Below, one piece after another: positions 9,960 to 18,731 of a stretch of 64,000 nucleotides of DNA (within the stretch, counting starts at the first letter, position 1; every line of letters begins with the position of its first letter). Made by a program: the position numbers and the translations under genes. The stretch is from Candidatus Endomicrobiellum trichonymphae. GTDB lineage: Bacteria > Elusimicrobiota > Endomicrobiia > Endomicrobiales > Endomicrobiaceae. A model generated the notes under the pieces. The model was not told the origin of the DNA, searched no databases, and saw nothing but the letters and a program-made list of their open reading frames with translations. Where the stretch lies: NCBI RefSeq assembly GCF_002355835.1, contig NZ_AP017459.1, forward strand, positions 186,001 through 250,000, in the 5' to 3' direction.

Positions 9960-10525
9960 TTTGTCAGAATCACTGAAAGTTCTGTCAGTAAGTTTTTTAT
10001 ACTTCGCAGTCAGTCAACAGCTAAATTTCCAACCGCCGCTCGTCCAATCCGCAAAATCTTTTTTTGTTATATCTGCGCCAACACTTTTTTGTCCGACTTT
10101 ATTTTTATCTAAAGGAACATTCAGTATCAAACGTTCGCTGTTTTTTGCCCGATAATAACAATTTTTCTACCATTTTTCAATAAAAATTAAATAATCGTCA
10201 TAACTTAAAACATCATTGTTTGAATTACACTCAATCCTGATATTATTAATGCGGTGGTGAAGTAACAATTAAGTCACAGAAATTGCTTTTAAAATTATCT
10301 AGATTAAAAACATCATCTTTATATAAAACGACATTATTAAATTTAAAAAAACAGTCTCATTTTATAGCTGTTCCTTTCTGTCTTAAATAAGCGACAACTA
10401 AGTCTACTGTTCATGTTTTTGCTTCATAAATTTTTATAAGATTTTTTAAAGACGGAGGGGGAGATATCTGACAGTTCTCTAGAACATCGGGGATAAAATG
10501 GGAGCGTATAAGTTTTTCAGCCGCG
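9960..10525 (-). pseudogene. Degraded DNA methyltransferase (N4/N6 type)
   Basis: Reading the minus strand gives pieces of a site-specific DNA methyltransferase in several frames. They include FCDLIVTSPPH (motif IV, normally TSPPY) near 10240-10275, NNDVLSYDDYLIFIEKW near 10170-10220, and RLILNVPLDKNKVGQKSVG then ADITKK near 10060-10140. At least three stops and two frameshifts interrupt it, and no intact frame remains. Upstream text (near 10350-10525) includes YEAKTWTVDLVVAYL-like sequence that may be its N-terminus, with the W codon itself replaced by a stop. The family modifies DNA, normally as half of a restriction-modification pair; no intact endonuclease gene is beside it. The identification rests on motif order and spacing read by eye. 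Confidence 0.75.
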
Positions 10526-10549
10526 TCAGCTCAGAAGTTAAAATCTTTG

Positions 10550-12007
10550 CTAAAGGTTTGGATATTTATTTATATCAAAACCCGATATTCTTTCAAAAGC
10601 ATCAGCAATCTGAAAGAGTTTTGCATCAGAAAAGCGTGATCCCATAAAATGCACTCCCATCGGCATGCCTGAACTTGTAAAAGTGCACGGAACAGTAATA
10701 CCAGGAAGTCCCGCAAGATTTGCTGCCGTAAGGAAAATATCGCATTCTTCCGAAAGCTTTTCGCCAAATTTTACAGGCATCTGCAAAGTTGCCGGCGAAA
10801 ATATAAAATCACACTTCTTATATGCATCGGTTATCTGATTTATGAGAAGAGTTCTGACTCTTTGAGCCTGATGATAACATCTGTAATAATTTTTTGCGCC
10901 TAAAACGTAAGTTCCAAACAATATTCTTTTCTTAACTTCATACCCGAGCGACTCCGCGCGGGATTTCGCATATTCGTCGTTTAGATTCCTGCCGTTTGAC
11001 GATCTGTATCCGTAACGGATTCCGTCGAAAGTTGCAATATTTGCAGAAACTTCAGCGCACATTATGACTTCGTATAAGGCAGGAACATATTTGTAAGCTG
11101 GAACGTCAATTTCTACAGTTGCGGCTCCTTCAAGTTTGAGTTTATTTACAGCTTCGCCGAAGTATTTTGTAATTTCCTCATCTGCCTTATAGTTTGAAAG
11201 CTGTTTGGGTATGCCTATTCTCACAGTTTTCAATATATCCGGATTGTAAATACCATGCGCATAATTAGTTTGTTCTCCCGTCTCGCAGACCGGATCTCTA
11301 TAGTCTCCGACTGCTATAAAGCTTGTAAGCAGAGAAGCGTCTTTTACGGTTTTTGAAAACACGCCTATTTGGTCAAAAGAAGACGCTAAAGCGCATGCGC
11401 CGTACCTGCTTATCAATCCGTAAGAGGGTTTATAACCTACTATGCCGCAAAAACCTGCAGGCTGTCTTATTGAACCGCCGGTATCAGAACCCAATGCAAA
11501 AGGCACCATTCCCGAACTTACGGCTGCCGCGCTGCCGCCTGAAGATCCGCCCGGAATATAGTCGATGTTCCATGGGTTTGCAGTTTTCTGATAAACCGAC
11601 GTTTCCGTAGAACCGCCCATCGCAAACTCGTCCATATTTGTTCTCCCTACAAAAATTACGCCCGCTTCTTTAAGTTTTTCTATAACAGCGGCATCGTAAG
11701 GAGAAATATAATTTTCAAGATATTTAGAAGCGGAGGTCATACTCTCGCCTTTTATCATAATATTATCTTTTATGCCGATGGGGACTCCTTCAAGAGATCC
11801 GCATTCCGCTCCAGTTTTTATTTTGTCGTCACTTTGGGCAGCCTGTTTTAAAGAGCGTTCTTCATTCAATTTAAGAAACGCCTTTACTTTTGGATCAGTT
11901 TCTTTAATGCGTTTAAAACAGGCTTTGACAATTTCTATGCTTTTTATCTGGCCGGAACGAATTTTCGCACACAAATCTTTTACTCTGGTTTTTAAAATCT
12001 CATCCAT
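10550..12007 (-). CDS. gatA: Aspartyl/glutamyl-tRNA amidotransferase subunit A
   Basis: This is the glutaminase subunit of GatCAB, which releases ammonia from glutamine for transfer to misacylated tRNA. The amidase-signature triad is complete in this numbering: K80 (GIKDN), S155 (GGSSGG) and S179 (DTGGSIRQPAG). The length of 485 residues is normal. I prefer the ATG at 12007 over the upstream GTG at 12019 because it follows the corA stop codon by two bases (TGAGTATG), which suggests translational coupling; the ribosome site is weak. The gene looks intact. Confidence 0.95.
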   Translation of the reverse strand: MDEILKTRVKDLCAKIRSGQIKSIEIVKACFKRIKETDPKVKAFLKLNEERSLKQAAQSDDKIKTGAECGSLEGVPIGIKDNIMIKGESMTSASKYLENYISPYDAAVIEKLKEAGVIFVGRTNMDEFAMGGSTETSVYQKTANPWNIDYIPGGSSGGSAAAVSSGMVPFALGSDTGGSIRQPAGFCGIVGYKPSYGLISRYGACALASSFDQIGVFSKTVKDASLLTSFIAVGDYRDPVCETGEQTNYAHGIYNPDILKTVRIGIPKQLSNYKADEEITKYFGEAVNKLKLEGAATVEIDVPAYKYVPALYEVIMCAEVSANIATFDGIRYGYRSSNGRNLNDEYAKSRAESLGYEVKKRILFGTYVLGAKNYYRCYHQAQRVRTLLINQITDAYKKCDFIFSPATLQMPVKFGEKLSEECDIFLTAANLAGLPGITVPCTFTSSGMPMGVHFMGSRFSDAKLFQIADAFERISGFDINKYPNL

Positions 12008-12009
12008 AC

Positions 12010-13002
12010 TCAAAACCACTTTTTCTTTTTAAAATATATGAGCATAGCTATTATGCCGACAAACATCAAACACACCGCAAAAATCCATAATTCTCTTTCT
12101 CCGAAAATTGAATACTCCGGGAACTTTATGTTCATTCCATAATATCCGGATATAATAAGAACAGGCATTAAAACCGTCGCTATTACCGTTAAAAATTTCA
12201 TAGCTTCGGTAAGTCTTAACGTTACACTCGACATATAAACTTCAAGTAGGCTTACAACCGCCTGACTTCGCATCGTTATCGATTGATTCATTTTTGCGCA
12301 CTGCGTATAAATATCGCGGAAATACACAAAATGCTCTTTTGAAATTAAATTGTTGTTTGGTCTTGTAAAATAAATATATGGCGTCTGTTGAGATTCGGCT
12401 ATTTTTCTCATTGCAAAAATTACTTTTTTGATATTGAGTATTTCTTCCATATTTACAGTTTCCGGTTCTTCAAGAATATCATCTTCCAGATTTTCCATTT
12501 TATCGTCAATTTTTTCCAGAGTAAACTCGTAACTGGAAACAACTTTATTGAAAATATTGTAAAGCAGATTTTCAAGACTTTTCATTTCAATCTGCGGTCT
12601 TGTTTTTGCTTTTTCAAAAATGGTTTCAAGAAAAAACAGCTCTTCCGCATGCACGGTGACCACAAAGTCTTTACCTATAAAAATATCTAATTCGTAAATG
12701 CTGTCTTCAAATTCTTGAAAATAATGAGGTTTAAGCTGTATTCCATGCACAGCAGTAAAAATATAATTTCCAAATTCTTCTATTTTCGGATATTGAGGAA
12801 ATAGACAGTCCTCAATTGACATCTCGTGAAATTTAAACGATTCTGAAAGGATCAGTGTCTCTTCCTGTTCTAACTCGTGGTTTTCTAAATAGATGTCGAT
12901 CCATATGAGATTGGGTTTTTTATTCTTATAATCTTCCGAAATTTTTAATGCTTTATACTTGGTAGTAACTGTGCCGTTAATAGAATAAATTGCTTTTATC
13001 AT
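12010..13002 (-). CDS. corA: CorA-family magnesium/cobalt transporter
   Basis: The protein (330 residues from the ATG at 13002; an ATG at 13014 is also possible) has the CorA plan: a soluble alpha/beta N-terminal domain, a long stalk helix, and two C-terminal membrane helices, the first ending in the pore signature YGMN near residue 288 and the second ending in KKKKW. It forms a pentameric Mg2+ channel in the inner membrane. An AGGA lies about 11 bases before 13002 and directly abuts 13014, so the start is not certain. It sits between gatC and gatA and ends two bases before gatA, an odd guest in that operon. Confidence 0.92.
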   Translation of the reverse strand: MIKAIYSINGTVTTKYKALKISEDYKNKKPNLIWIDIYLENHELEQEETLILSESFKFHEMSIEDCLFPQYPKIEEFGNYIFTAVHGIQLKPHYFQEFEDSIYELDIFIGKDFVVTVHAEELFFLETIFEKAKTRPQIEMKSLENLLYNIFNKVVSSYEFTLEKIDDKMENLEDDILEEPETVNMEEILNIKKVIFAMRKIAESQQTPYIYFTRPNNNLISKEHFVYFRDIYTQCAKMNQSITMRSQAVVSLLEVYMSSVTLRLTEAMKFLTVIATVLMPVLIISGYYGMNIKFPEYSIFGERELWIFAVCLMFVGIIAMLIYFKKKKWF

Positions 13003-13031
13003 AATAAAACACATCCTGTATTTGCATTAAG

Positions 13032-13328
13032 TTAAGATGCGCCCGATATAACTTTTTTAATTTTATAAAAAGTTCCTTCTTTAGCAGGTGCACTGTCAAG
13101 CATTTGTTCTATAATTTCTTTAGGACAAGGTTTTACGACGTCCTCTCTCCAGACATTTCTTATCTTCGTAACATGAGTTGTAGGCTCTAAATCAGCTATG
13201 TCAGGTTCATGTAAAATTTCAATATAGTCAAACATCATGCTTAAATCTGCAAGATATTTTTCTTTTTCATCTTCTTTAATGTGTATTCTTGCAAGAAAAG
13301 CGGTAGTTTCAAGTTCTTCTTTTAGCAT
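13032..13328 (-). CDS. gatC: Aspartyl/glutamyl-tRNA amidotransferase subunit C
   Basis: This 98-residue protein is the small GatC subunit that wraps around and stabilises GatA. Family features are the N-terminal helix with LARIHI near residue 14, the central FDYIEILHEPDIADLEPTTH stretch, and the C-terminal FYKIKKVI. The stop is about 30 bases before corA, giving the order gatC-corA-gatA. The start ATG at 13328 has GAGGTGCTTTT upstream. Normal length. Confidence 0.92.
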   Translation of the reverse strand: MLKEELETTAFLARIHIKEDEKEKYLADLSMMFDYIEILHEPDIADLEPTTHVTKIRNVWREDVVKPCPKEIIEQMLDSAPAKEGTFYKIKKVISGAS

Positions 13329-13773
13329 AAAAGCACCTCATTAGATCAGATTTAAGATTGTACAAAAATCAAAAATTTTTAACAATAAGTCTGTACAAGC
13401 AATATAGCGCGTCTTTCGTAGAAACATATCCTGTTCTAATAACAGCTTTTAAGGATAATAAACGAAACAAAAGACTATAACACTATCATTATTTTTTTAA
13501 TTGCGTCTGACTTGAGAGAACAAACAAAATAATTATAGTACAGTTATAAAATGAATAGCGGTGTAAAAAAGCGAAAGAAAGGCAGAAAATCGCTAAAAGC
13601 AGATGATATAAAAATTGAGGTTAAGTGAAAATGCAGACTAAGTTTGAAACTTGGATACAGACATCGTGATATTGTTAGATGAGTGTATTTGTGTCTTTTT
13701 GTTGCTGAGATTTTATATGTGTGTTTTCCATTTTCTAAAGTACCAACTGGAAGCGATTAGTGGTGCAGAAAAA
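13329..13773. other. Intergenic region, decayed
   Basis: About 445 bases upstream of gatC. I see no recognisable gene. A 25-codon lysine-rich frame starting at 13551 and the beginning of a 152-codon frame (13651-14109) resemble nothing known and are probably chance. Confidence 0.5.
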
Positions 13774-13852
13774 GTGAAAAAAAATAATAATGCTTTTAAC
13801 AGTGGGATTAGTTGTGTTGACGTCTTGCGGAAAACCGATACAATTAAAATAA
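13774..13852 (+). pseudogene. Lipoprotein signal-peptide remnant, frameshifted at A8
   Basis: After GTG-AAA there is a run of eight A residues (13777-13784). If seven were present, the frame would read through LLTVGLVVLTSC, a typical lipoprotein signal with lipobox LTSC, and stop at 13850-13852. As written, the GTG frame leaves the signal sequence immediately. It could be a remnant of a longer lipoprotein. It belongs to a set of small lipoprotein genes seen in the decayed parts of this window. Confidence 0.45.
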
Positions 13853-14128
13853 AAGAACGTTTGTTATCTGCCGCTATAATGCCCAGACGGATACCGCAGA
13901 AAAAGAACTTTTATGAAAGCGATAGAAATAAAGAAATAGTTCTTAGGGGATTGTCGCAAGTTTGGGAGTGTATGTGGGATGTAGCGATATTCCATAGAGC
14001 GGAAGGAAAACTGTGGGCAGTTCAGCAAGCCTTTGTTGCTATGGCAGTGGTATCGGGAATATTTTTAAGATGCTTGGAAGAAACTATATTGTTATATAGT
14101 GTTTGTTGATATACAGGTTGTATCGGAA

Positions 14129-14260
14129 TTAGTGGAACTGAGTTACTATTATAGACAGTGATGATAATGATGAAAAAAATAGAATAAGCAAATATGGATA
14201 GTCTTTACGATAATAATCGAGCCACCGCTTTAACCTTTCCTGATTTTTTGACATTTGCAT
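14129..14260 (-). CDS. Small hypothetical protein with a hydrophobic C-terminal segment
   Basis: A 43-codon frame encodes a basic N-terminus (MSKNQERLKRWLDYYRKD) followed by a hydrophobic stretch LLILFFSSLSSLSIIV, a possible single membrane segment. It has a strong AAGGAGAGG ribosome site just before the ATG at 14260 and a TTGACA hexamer about 45-50 bases upstream. I do not recognise it. It could be the truncated start of a larger membrane protein or a small phage-derived protein, since it lies next to a microvirus remnant. Confidence 0.35.
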   Translation of the reverse strand: MQMSKNQERLKRWLDYYRKDYPYLLILFFSSLSSLSIIVTQFH

Positions 14261-14589
14261 AGCCTCTCCTTACAATAAATGTAATATATTTATCGCTTTT
14301 TGTCAAATCATTCACAAATATAAAATAATTTTAATTAAATTAAGATTGACACATTTGATGTGTTTTAAACTATAATCGGGTTTATAGTTTATTGTCTGAT
14401 TTGTATTAAAACGAGAAACCACCTCTTGAACGTCGATTTAAAGGAATAATCTTTTTTTCTGCTTACGGTCTCAAGCTGTTCCATCTAAAGCCCATTATTA
14501 TCACCTATCTTTTCAAACACAAATTACAGGTAATGAAACTATAGCTAATAATTACCATGTCATTATTATACAATTTTTTTATTATGCCT
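14261..14589. other. Intergenic region upstream of small ORF
   Basis: About 330 bases. On the minus strand it holds TTGACA near 14304-14309 and a weak -10 (TACATT) 17 bases on, which could drive the small gene at 14260. Nothing else is recognisable. Confidence 0.4.
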
Positions 14590-15270
14590 CCTCACCGTTA
14601 AAGGCATTTTTAATCCGCCAATTTTTACCTATTTTAAAATTTTTAAACATTTCTTTACTCTGTTCCGCATTAAAATTATCTATTCCCTTTTTTATAGTAT
14701 TCAACCCATGCTCTGAATAATCTTTACGAACTTTATCTGCTCTAAATAAGCTTAGCATAAGGCATTTCTAATTTGTTATACATTCTCTCAATATAATAGC
14801 GAGGCATTGATTACATATTTTTTTAGGGGGGGGGGCAGTATTGACGATGTTCTCTGTCAAGACTATCATAAAATACTTTATATTTTCGAGGAAGTTCTAT
14901 ATTATGTCTGAATTTCATTATCTTTCATTTTATGTACTTCTATCTAATGCTTTCCAAGTCCTGAGGACATGGCGCTACACGTTTGTTTTTATATTTTGTG
15001 TCAGGACCTGCATGAGCTAATATCCGCTGGTAGATATATCCGTCTTGCTTCAACATATATTTTGCCGTATATCCAAAACAATCCTTTTTTTCACAGTCAA
15101 AGAGTTTTGCGTGTCCTTTTCCTCACAAAATATATTCAAGTTCCTGTTTGTGTTTTGTTGCAACAAGTCAGAAGCTTTTTGAGCAAATGGAACTATTCTG
15201 AGATTTTTAAGTGCAAAGCCTGTACCTCTTCTCTGATATGCCTACTTCATATATTATTACGCTTATTGTT
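14590..15270 (-). pseudogene. Microvirus (gokushovirus-like) replication initiator remnant, copy 1
   Basis: Minus-strand fragments align in order with the VP4-type replication protein remnant at 38.6-39.2 kb. The clearest are KLFDCEKKDCFGYTAKYMLK (near 15080-15140) against KLCDCTSKGCFNYAAN, and a region near 14955-14975 against APFRQYSKALG. Further on come ELPRKYKVFYDSLDREH and MPRYYIERMYNKLE (near 14775-14815), where PRYY resembles the C-terminal part of gokushovirus VP4. Stops, shifts and a 10-base G/C tract (14826-14835) break it. The ancestral protein nicks DNA to start rolling-circle replication. The DNA-level match between the two loci supports common origin; the viral assignment rests mainly on the better-preserved second copy. 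Confidence 0.6.
14826..14835. repeat. Poly-G tract (10 G)
   Basis: Ten consecutive G on the plus strand interrupt the microvirus remnant. It is one of four long G or C runs in this AT-rich window and has no evident coding role here. Confidence 0.9.
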
Positions 15271-15566
15271 CTCTTTATTTTCTTTGTACACCCTGTTGAG
15301 ATAAGAAAAAATGGAACAAAAAAAACAATATAAATACGAACTAGCTTTTTCATTGATTGATTACTGCCTTTTTACAGATGTAAAACCAGCAGCTTGGGAA
15401 TATTACTATAAAAACTTTTTCACTTTTAGTTTAATAATATTTACCGTCGGCATATTTAGTTAAAACTTCAATTTTACAACTGGGAATGAACGAATCCGAA
15501 AACTCAGTCTTAACGTGTTGAGTCGTAATGTCTGTCCCTATTTAAGAACTGTAAAAAATTTTTGTT
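15271..15566. other. Intergenic region downstream of addB
   Basis: About 300 bases with a 50-codon plus-strand frame (15311-15463) that lacks a ribosome site and resembles nothing I know. I see no terminator hairpin for addB. Confidence 0.4.
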
Positions 15567-18368
15567 TTAGGTACATATATAAAAATATTTGCATGTTTTA
15601 CAGTTAACTTTATCCTCTTCATCAAATTCAAAACTTTCCCCAGTATTTATTTCGTCAAGCAGAGACCTAACCGCATCAATGCATTTATCATATATTTCTT
15701 TTCTTTCAGGAAATTTAATAATTTCAGCTTTTTTTATATCGTAAATTCCGCATTCCAAAACGGCAAAACCTGTTTCTTTCTCAAATATATTTTTATACAA
15801 TGGAAGTTGCATAGAACTTACTGCTTTTTTTATGTTTTGCCTGTCAAAATTATTTGACATCAGATCAAAATATTTGTTTGAAACAATGCTGCATGGAGCA
15901 GCGCCGGTTTTGTAATCAAATATCATATAATTTTCACCGTCCGTATCTATTCTGTCGATTCTACAGTTAAATTTATAAGTTTCTCCAGACGCTGTTTTAA
16001 TATTTGAATAATATTTTTTCTCGCAGCCGTAAATATTTTTATAAGATCTTAGCCTTTCATAATGTAAAATGTTTTTCATTCTGTATAGTAAAACTTCTTT
16101 TATCATAAAAGCGTCTTCCCTGAATTTAAAATGCGGAGAATTATCAAAACTGTTCTCAAATTTTTTAAAATACTCTTTTTCAAATTCTAAAGTCTGCAGT
16201 TTTTTACTGTCAAGTTTTTCACATAGGGTGTCTTTTAAGAAACTGTGCACAAAATTTCCTATATCGACGGCGGAAAACTCTTGTCCCACTTTCGTTCTTT
16301 CATCAAGAATAAGTACGTGCATAAAGTAAAATTTAAGCTTGCAGCTTAAATAAGCATCAATTTTGCTGTGAGTGTAAGACATATTTTTAAGATATTCCCT
16401 AATCTTTTTGGTTTTTGCATATTTTCTTTTTGCAGGTTGCTTTGCCAAAAATTTAGGCAGAACAAATTTATTTATTTTTACGATATTAATGTCTTTATTT
16501 TCAAACTGCTTATTCCAAATAAGAGATTCGATAAATCTGCTCCTCTCATCTTTATCATTGTCAGGATAGATAAGATTTAAATTTTTTGCCCCTGAAATAA
16601 GCCTGTCAAAATGATACTGCTGTATTTCAAGTTCTTTCTTTGCTATTTCAATTCCTAAAGCGTACATTATATCTTTGGGTATAAGGGAATATTCTTTTTT
16701 TACGGCAGGTATTGCCGAATCTATCATGCCCGCTATGAAAACATTTTCAAATGAAAGGTTTCTTGATTCTAAGAGTCCTAAAATCTGCAGTCCTTTAAGA
16801 GGTGATCCCGGCAAAACTATTCTTTTATTTTTAATCAGTTTTTTAAAAGTGTTTAGAACATCTTCATTTTGAAATTTTGCTTGTGATACTTCTCCAAATT
16901 TCAGTTCTTTTGCTAAAGACAGCAACAGTTCTGTAGCTTCAGCATTTAATGAATAATTGGCAGCTACGCTTAAAGAATATATTTTCTTCAACAATTCAGA
17001 CAAAATATAAGACAGATTATTGAGAGTTTCAATCTTTTCCCACGATGTGAAGAAAACGTCGAAAATCTCTTTTAACATTTTCATAATTTCTTCGGGGGCA
17101 GTATATTCCCAGACTTCGTTTACGGCAAGACTTATTTCGTCAATAATTTGTTTTTCACCGATAATTTCTTTAAAAGCGACAAACATTCTGCCGCTTAAGC
17201 AGTTTCCTGAATACTGGTTCAAAGCTTCCTCAATTTTGTAAACAGCAGTTCTTGATATTGAACTTTCTCCGAGAAATTCCATATTTTTTACAAGAGGGTT
17301 AGTCAATACTTTCATAACGTCTTTTGAATAGTAATATTCTCCTTTTCTTGAAAGCTGCGCTTCTATAATTGCGTTGAGCAAAGAAAAAACCGGCGTTTTT
17401 TCCGCAGGATATCCTGCGGAAACATTATATCGATCTGTAACTATTGAAATTTCAGATATTACAGATTGTAGCATTTTGGAATCCGGCACAATAACAGCCG
17501 TTTTATCTAAGTCATTTTCAGAATAACCGCTGATAAGATTTTTAAGCAGAGCGCCTTGAGACTGATCGTCAAAAGCAGAATATATATTTAATTTGTACTC
17601 ATCTTTTTTATTTTCTATATCCGGCAACGGCTCACCAAACACAGAATATATTTGCATTAAAGCTTCGTATTTTTTGGGATTTCCATGAATGAATACGGTT
17701 AGTTTTCCAGCGTTGTAAATCTTCTTAAAAATTTCAATTTCGACTTTGTGAAGATAAAATGGCGACATTAATATTATTTCATCAAAATTCCCAGTCAGCA
17801 GGTTTGATTCTATCTCCGCAGCTTTTAAAAAACTGTGCCCCTTTGTAGTTTTTGATGATTTTTCCATGCTGTTGTAAAAACTCTTTCTTATTTTGAATAT
17901 ATTTTTTAACAGACTGTTGATATTTTCGGGAACATCGTAGCCTATTTCGGCGTTTGCTTTTACAGCTTTGAGCTTATCTTCGGAAACATTTTCCAAGTCC
18001 AGCTGTTCTATAAAAGACAAAATTTCAAAAGACCATTCCATAAAAGATGCAAAAGAAGTTTTATCTTTTAAAAGCTGAGGCGATTCATTTTTAACGGTTT
18101 CAAATATCATAAACGTCGCTTCAATATCCGAAATTTTTATAAGTTCCGTGTTGTCAAAAATAATTTCCTCAATAAATCCGTCATTTGTAAAGAATTCTGG
18201 AGAAAAAAAAGCTTTTTTCTGCTTTTCGGCAAGTTTCTTTTTAATAAACAAAAAAGGTCTTCGTCCTCCGCTGATCAAAGCAGTTTTTTTGTCTGATTTG
18301 GAAATATAGTCGGCTGTAAAATCTATTATGCTTTCATGAACGTCTATATTTAATATCTTTCCTGACAT
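15567..18368 (-). CDS. AddB-like PD-(D/E)XK nuclease, Fe-S containing
   Basis: The 933-residue protein pairs with the UvrD-type helicase gene upstream to form an AddAB-like complex that processes double-strand breaks for RecA. The N-terminus has ISGGRRPFLFIKKKLA in place of a Walker A motif, as in the helicase-dead AddB proteins of Bacteroidetes type. The C-terminus holds the nuclease core RIDRIDTDGENYMIFDYKTG (about residues 797-816) with D and DYK intact. A cysteine in LSCKLKFYF plus C-terminal CKTCKYFYIC match the four-cysteine Fe-S staple of AddB. The ATG at 18368 has AGGA upstream. It lies 363 bases after addA, an unusually wide gap. Nuclease activity is likely. Confidence 0.8.
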   Translation of the reverse strand: MSGKILNIDVHESIIDFTADYISKSDKKTALISGGRRPFLFIKKKLAEKQKKAFFSPEFFTNDGFIEEIIFDNTELIKISDIEATFMIFETVKNESPQLLKDKTSFASFMEWSFEILSFIEQLDLENVSEDKLKAVKANAEIGYDVPENINSLLKNIFKIRKSFYNSMEKSSKTTKGHSFLKAAEIESNLLTGNFDEIILMSPFYLHKVEIEIFKKIYNAGKLTVFIHGNPKKYEALMQIYSVFGEPLPDIENKKDEYKLNIYSAFDDQSQGALLKNLISGYSENDLDKTAVIVPDSKMLQSVISEISIVTDRYNVSAGYPAEKTPVFSLLNAIIEAQLSRKGEYYYSKDVMKVLTNPLVKNMEFLGESSISRTAVYKIEEALNQYSGNCLSGRMFVAFKEIIGEKQIIDEISLAVNEVWEYTAPEEIMKMLKEIFDVFFTSWEKIETLNNLSYILSELLKKIYSLSVAANYSLNAEATELLLSLAKELKFGEVSQAKFQNEDVLNTFKKLIKNKRIVLPGSPLKGLQILGLLESRNLSFENVFIAGMIDSAIPAVKKEYSLIPKDIMYALGIEIAKKELEIQQYHFDRLISGAKNLNLIYPDNDKDERSRFIESLIWNKQFENKDINIVKINKFVLPKFLAKQPAKRKYAKTKKIREYLKNMSYTHSKIDAYLSCKLKFYFMHVLILDERTKVGQEFSAVDIGNFVHSFLKDTLCEKLDSKKLQTLEFEKEYFKKFENSFDNSPHFKFREDAFMIKEVLLYRMKNILHYERLRSYKNIYGCEKKYYSNIKTASGETYKFNCRIDRIDTDGENYMIFDYKTGAAPCSIVSNKYFDLMSNNFDRQNIKKAVSSMQLPLYKNIFEKETGFAVLECGIYDIKKAEIIKFPERKEIYDKCIDAVRSLLDEINTGESFEFDEEDKVNCKTCKYFYICT

Positions 18369-18731
18369 TTTGCGTTCCTATGTATATTTTAACGACAGAC
18401 TGTTAATACTACTGCATGTTCGGTCAGTGAAATTGTTCTAGAATCCGGATGCTCGTTTCCGTAATAATGATGTAGCAGCGATCTGACAGCAGGAGCGGAC
18501 AAATGATGAGATGGCAGAGTGCGAGCTTGACGAAAATGAATTTCCTGTTTACATTTTTAGATAATACCTTAACGTGGGGTAGCAAAGCAGACTGAAAAAT
18601 TCTATCTCTTGTTTGTCATACATATAGATGGACTTTAACACTGAAACGTCTTTTCTTTTGTTTTTTCTGGATTTCTAAAACTATGCTTTCTAAAAATAAC
18701 AATTACTTAAACGGTAAACTCTCCGCCGTTT
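18369..18731. other. Intergenic region between addA and addB
   Basis: 363 bases with no recognisable gene, RNA or hairpin. In a packed operon these genes usually abut, so this may be a decayed gene or insertion. Short plus-strand frames here are unconvincing. Confidence 0.4.

Noticed and set aside
12961-13031. Possible Mg2+ riboswitch before corA
   Set aside because: Only about 30 bases separate gatC and corA, too short for an M-box, and no conserved elements were seen.
13651-14109. 152-codon plus-strand ORF in the gatC-addB desert
   Set aside because: No ribosome site and no recognised domain, and the lipoprotein signal within it lies in a different frame. Probably chance over decayed sequence.
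14969-15304. 111-codon plus-strand ORF
   Set aside because: It is antisense to the microvirus Rep remnant, whose minus-strand text aligns with a second locus.
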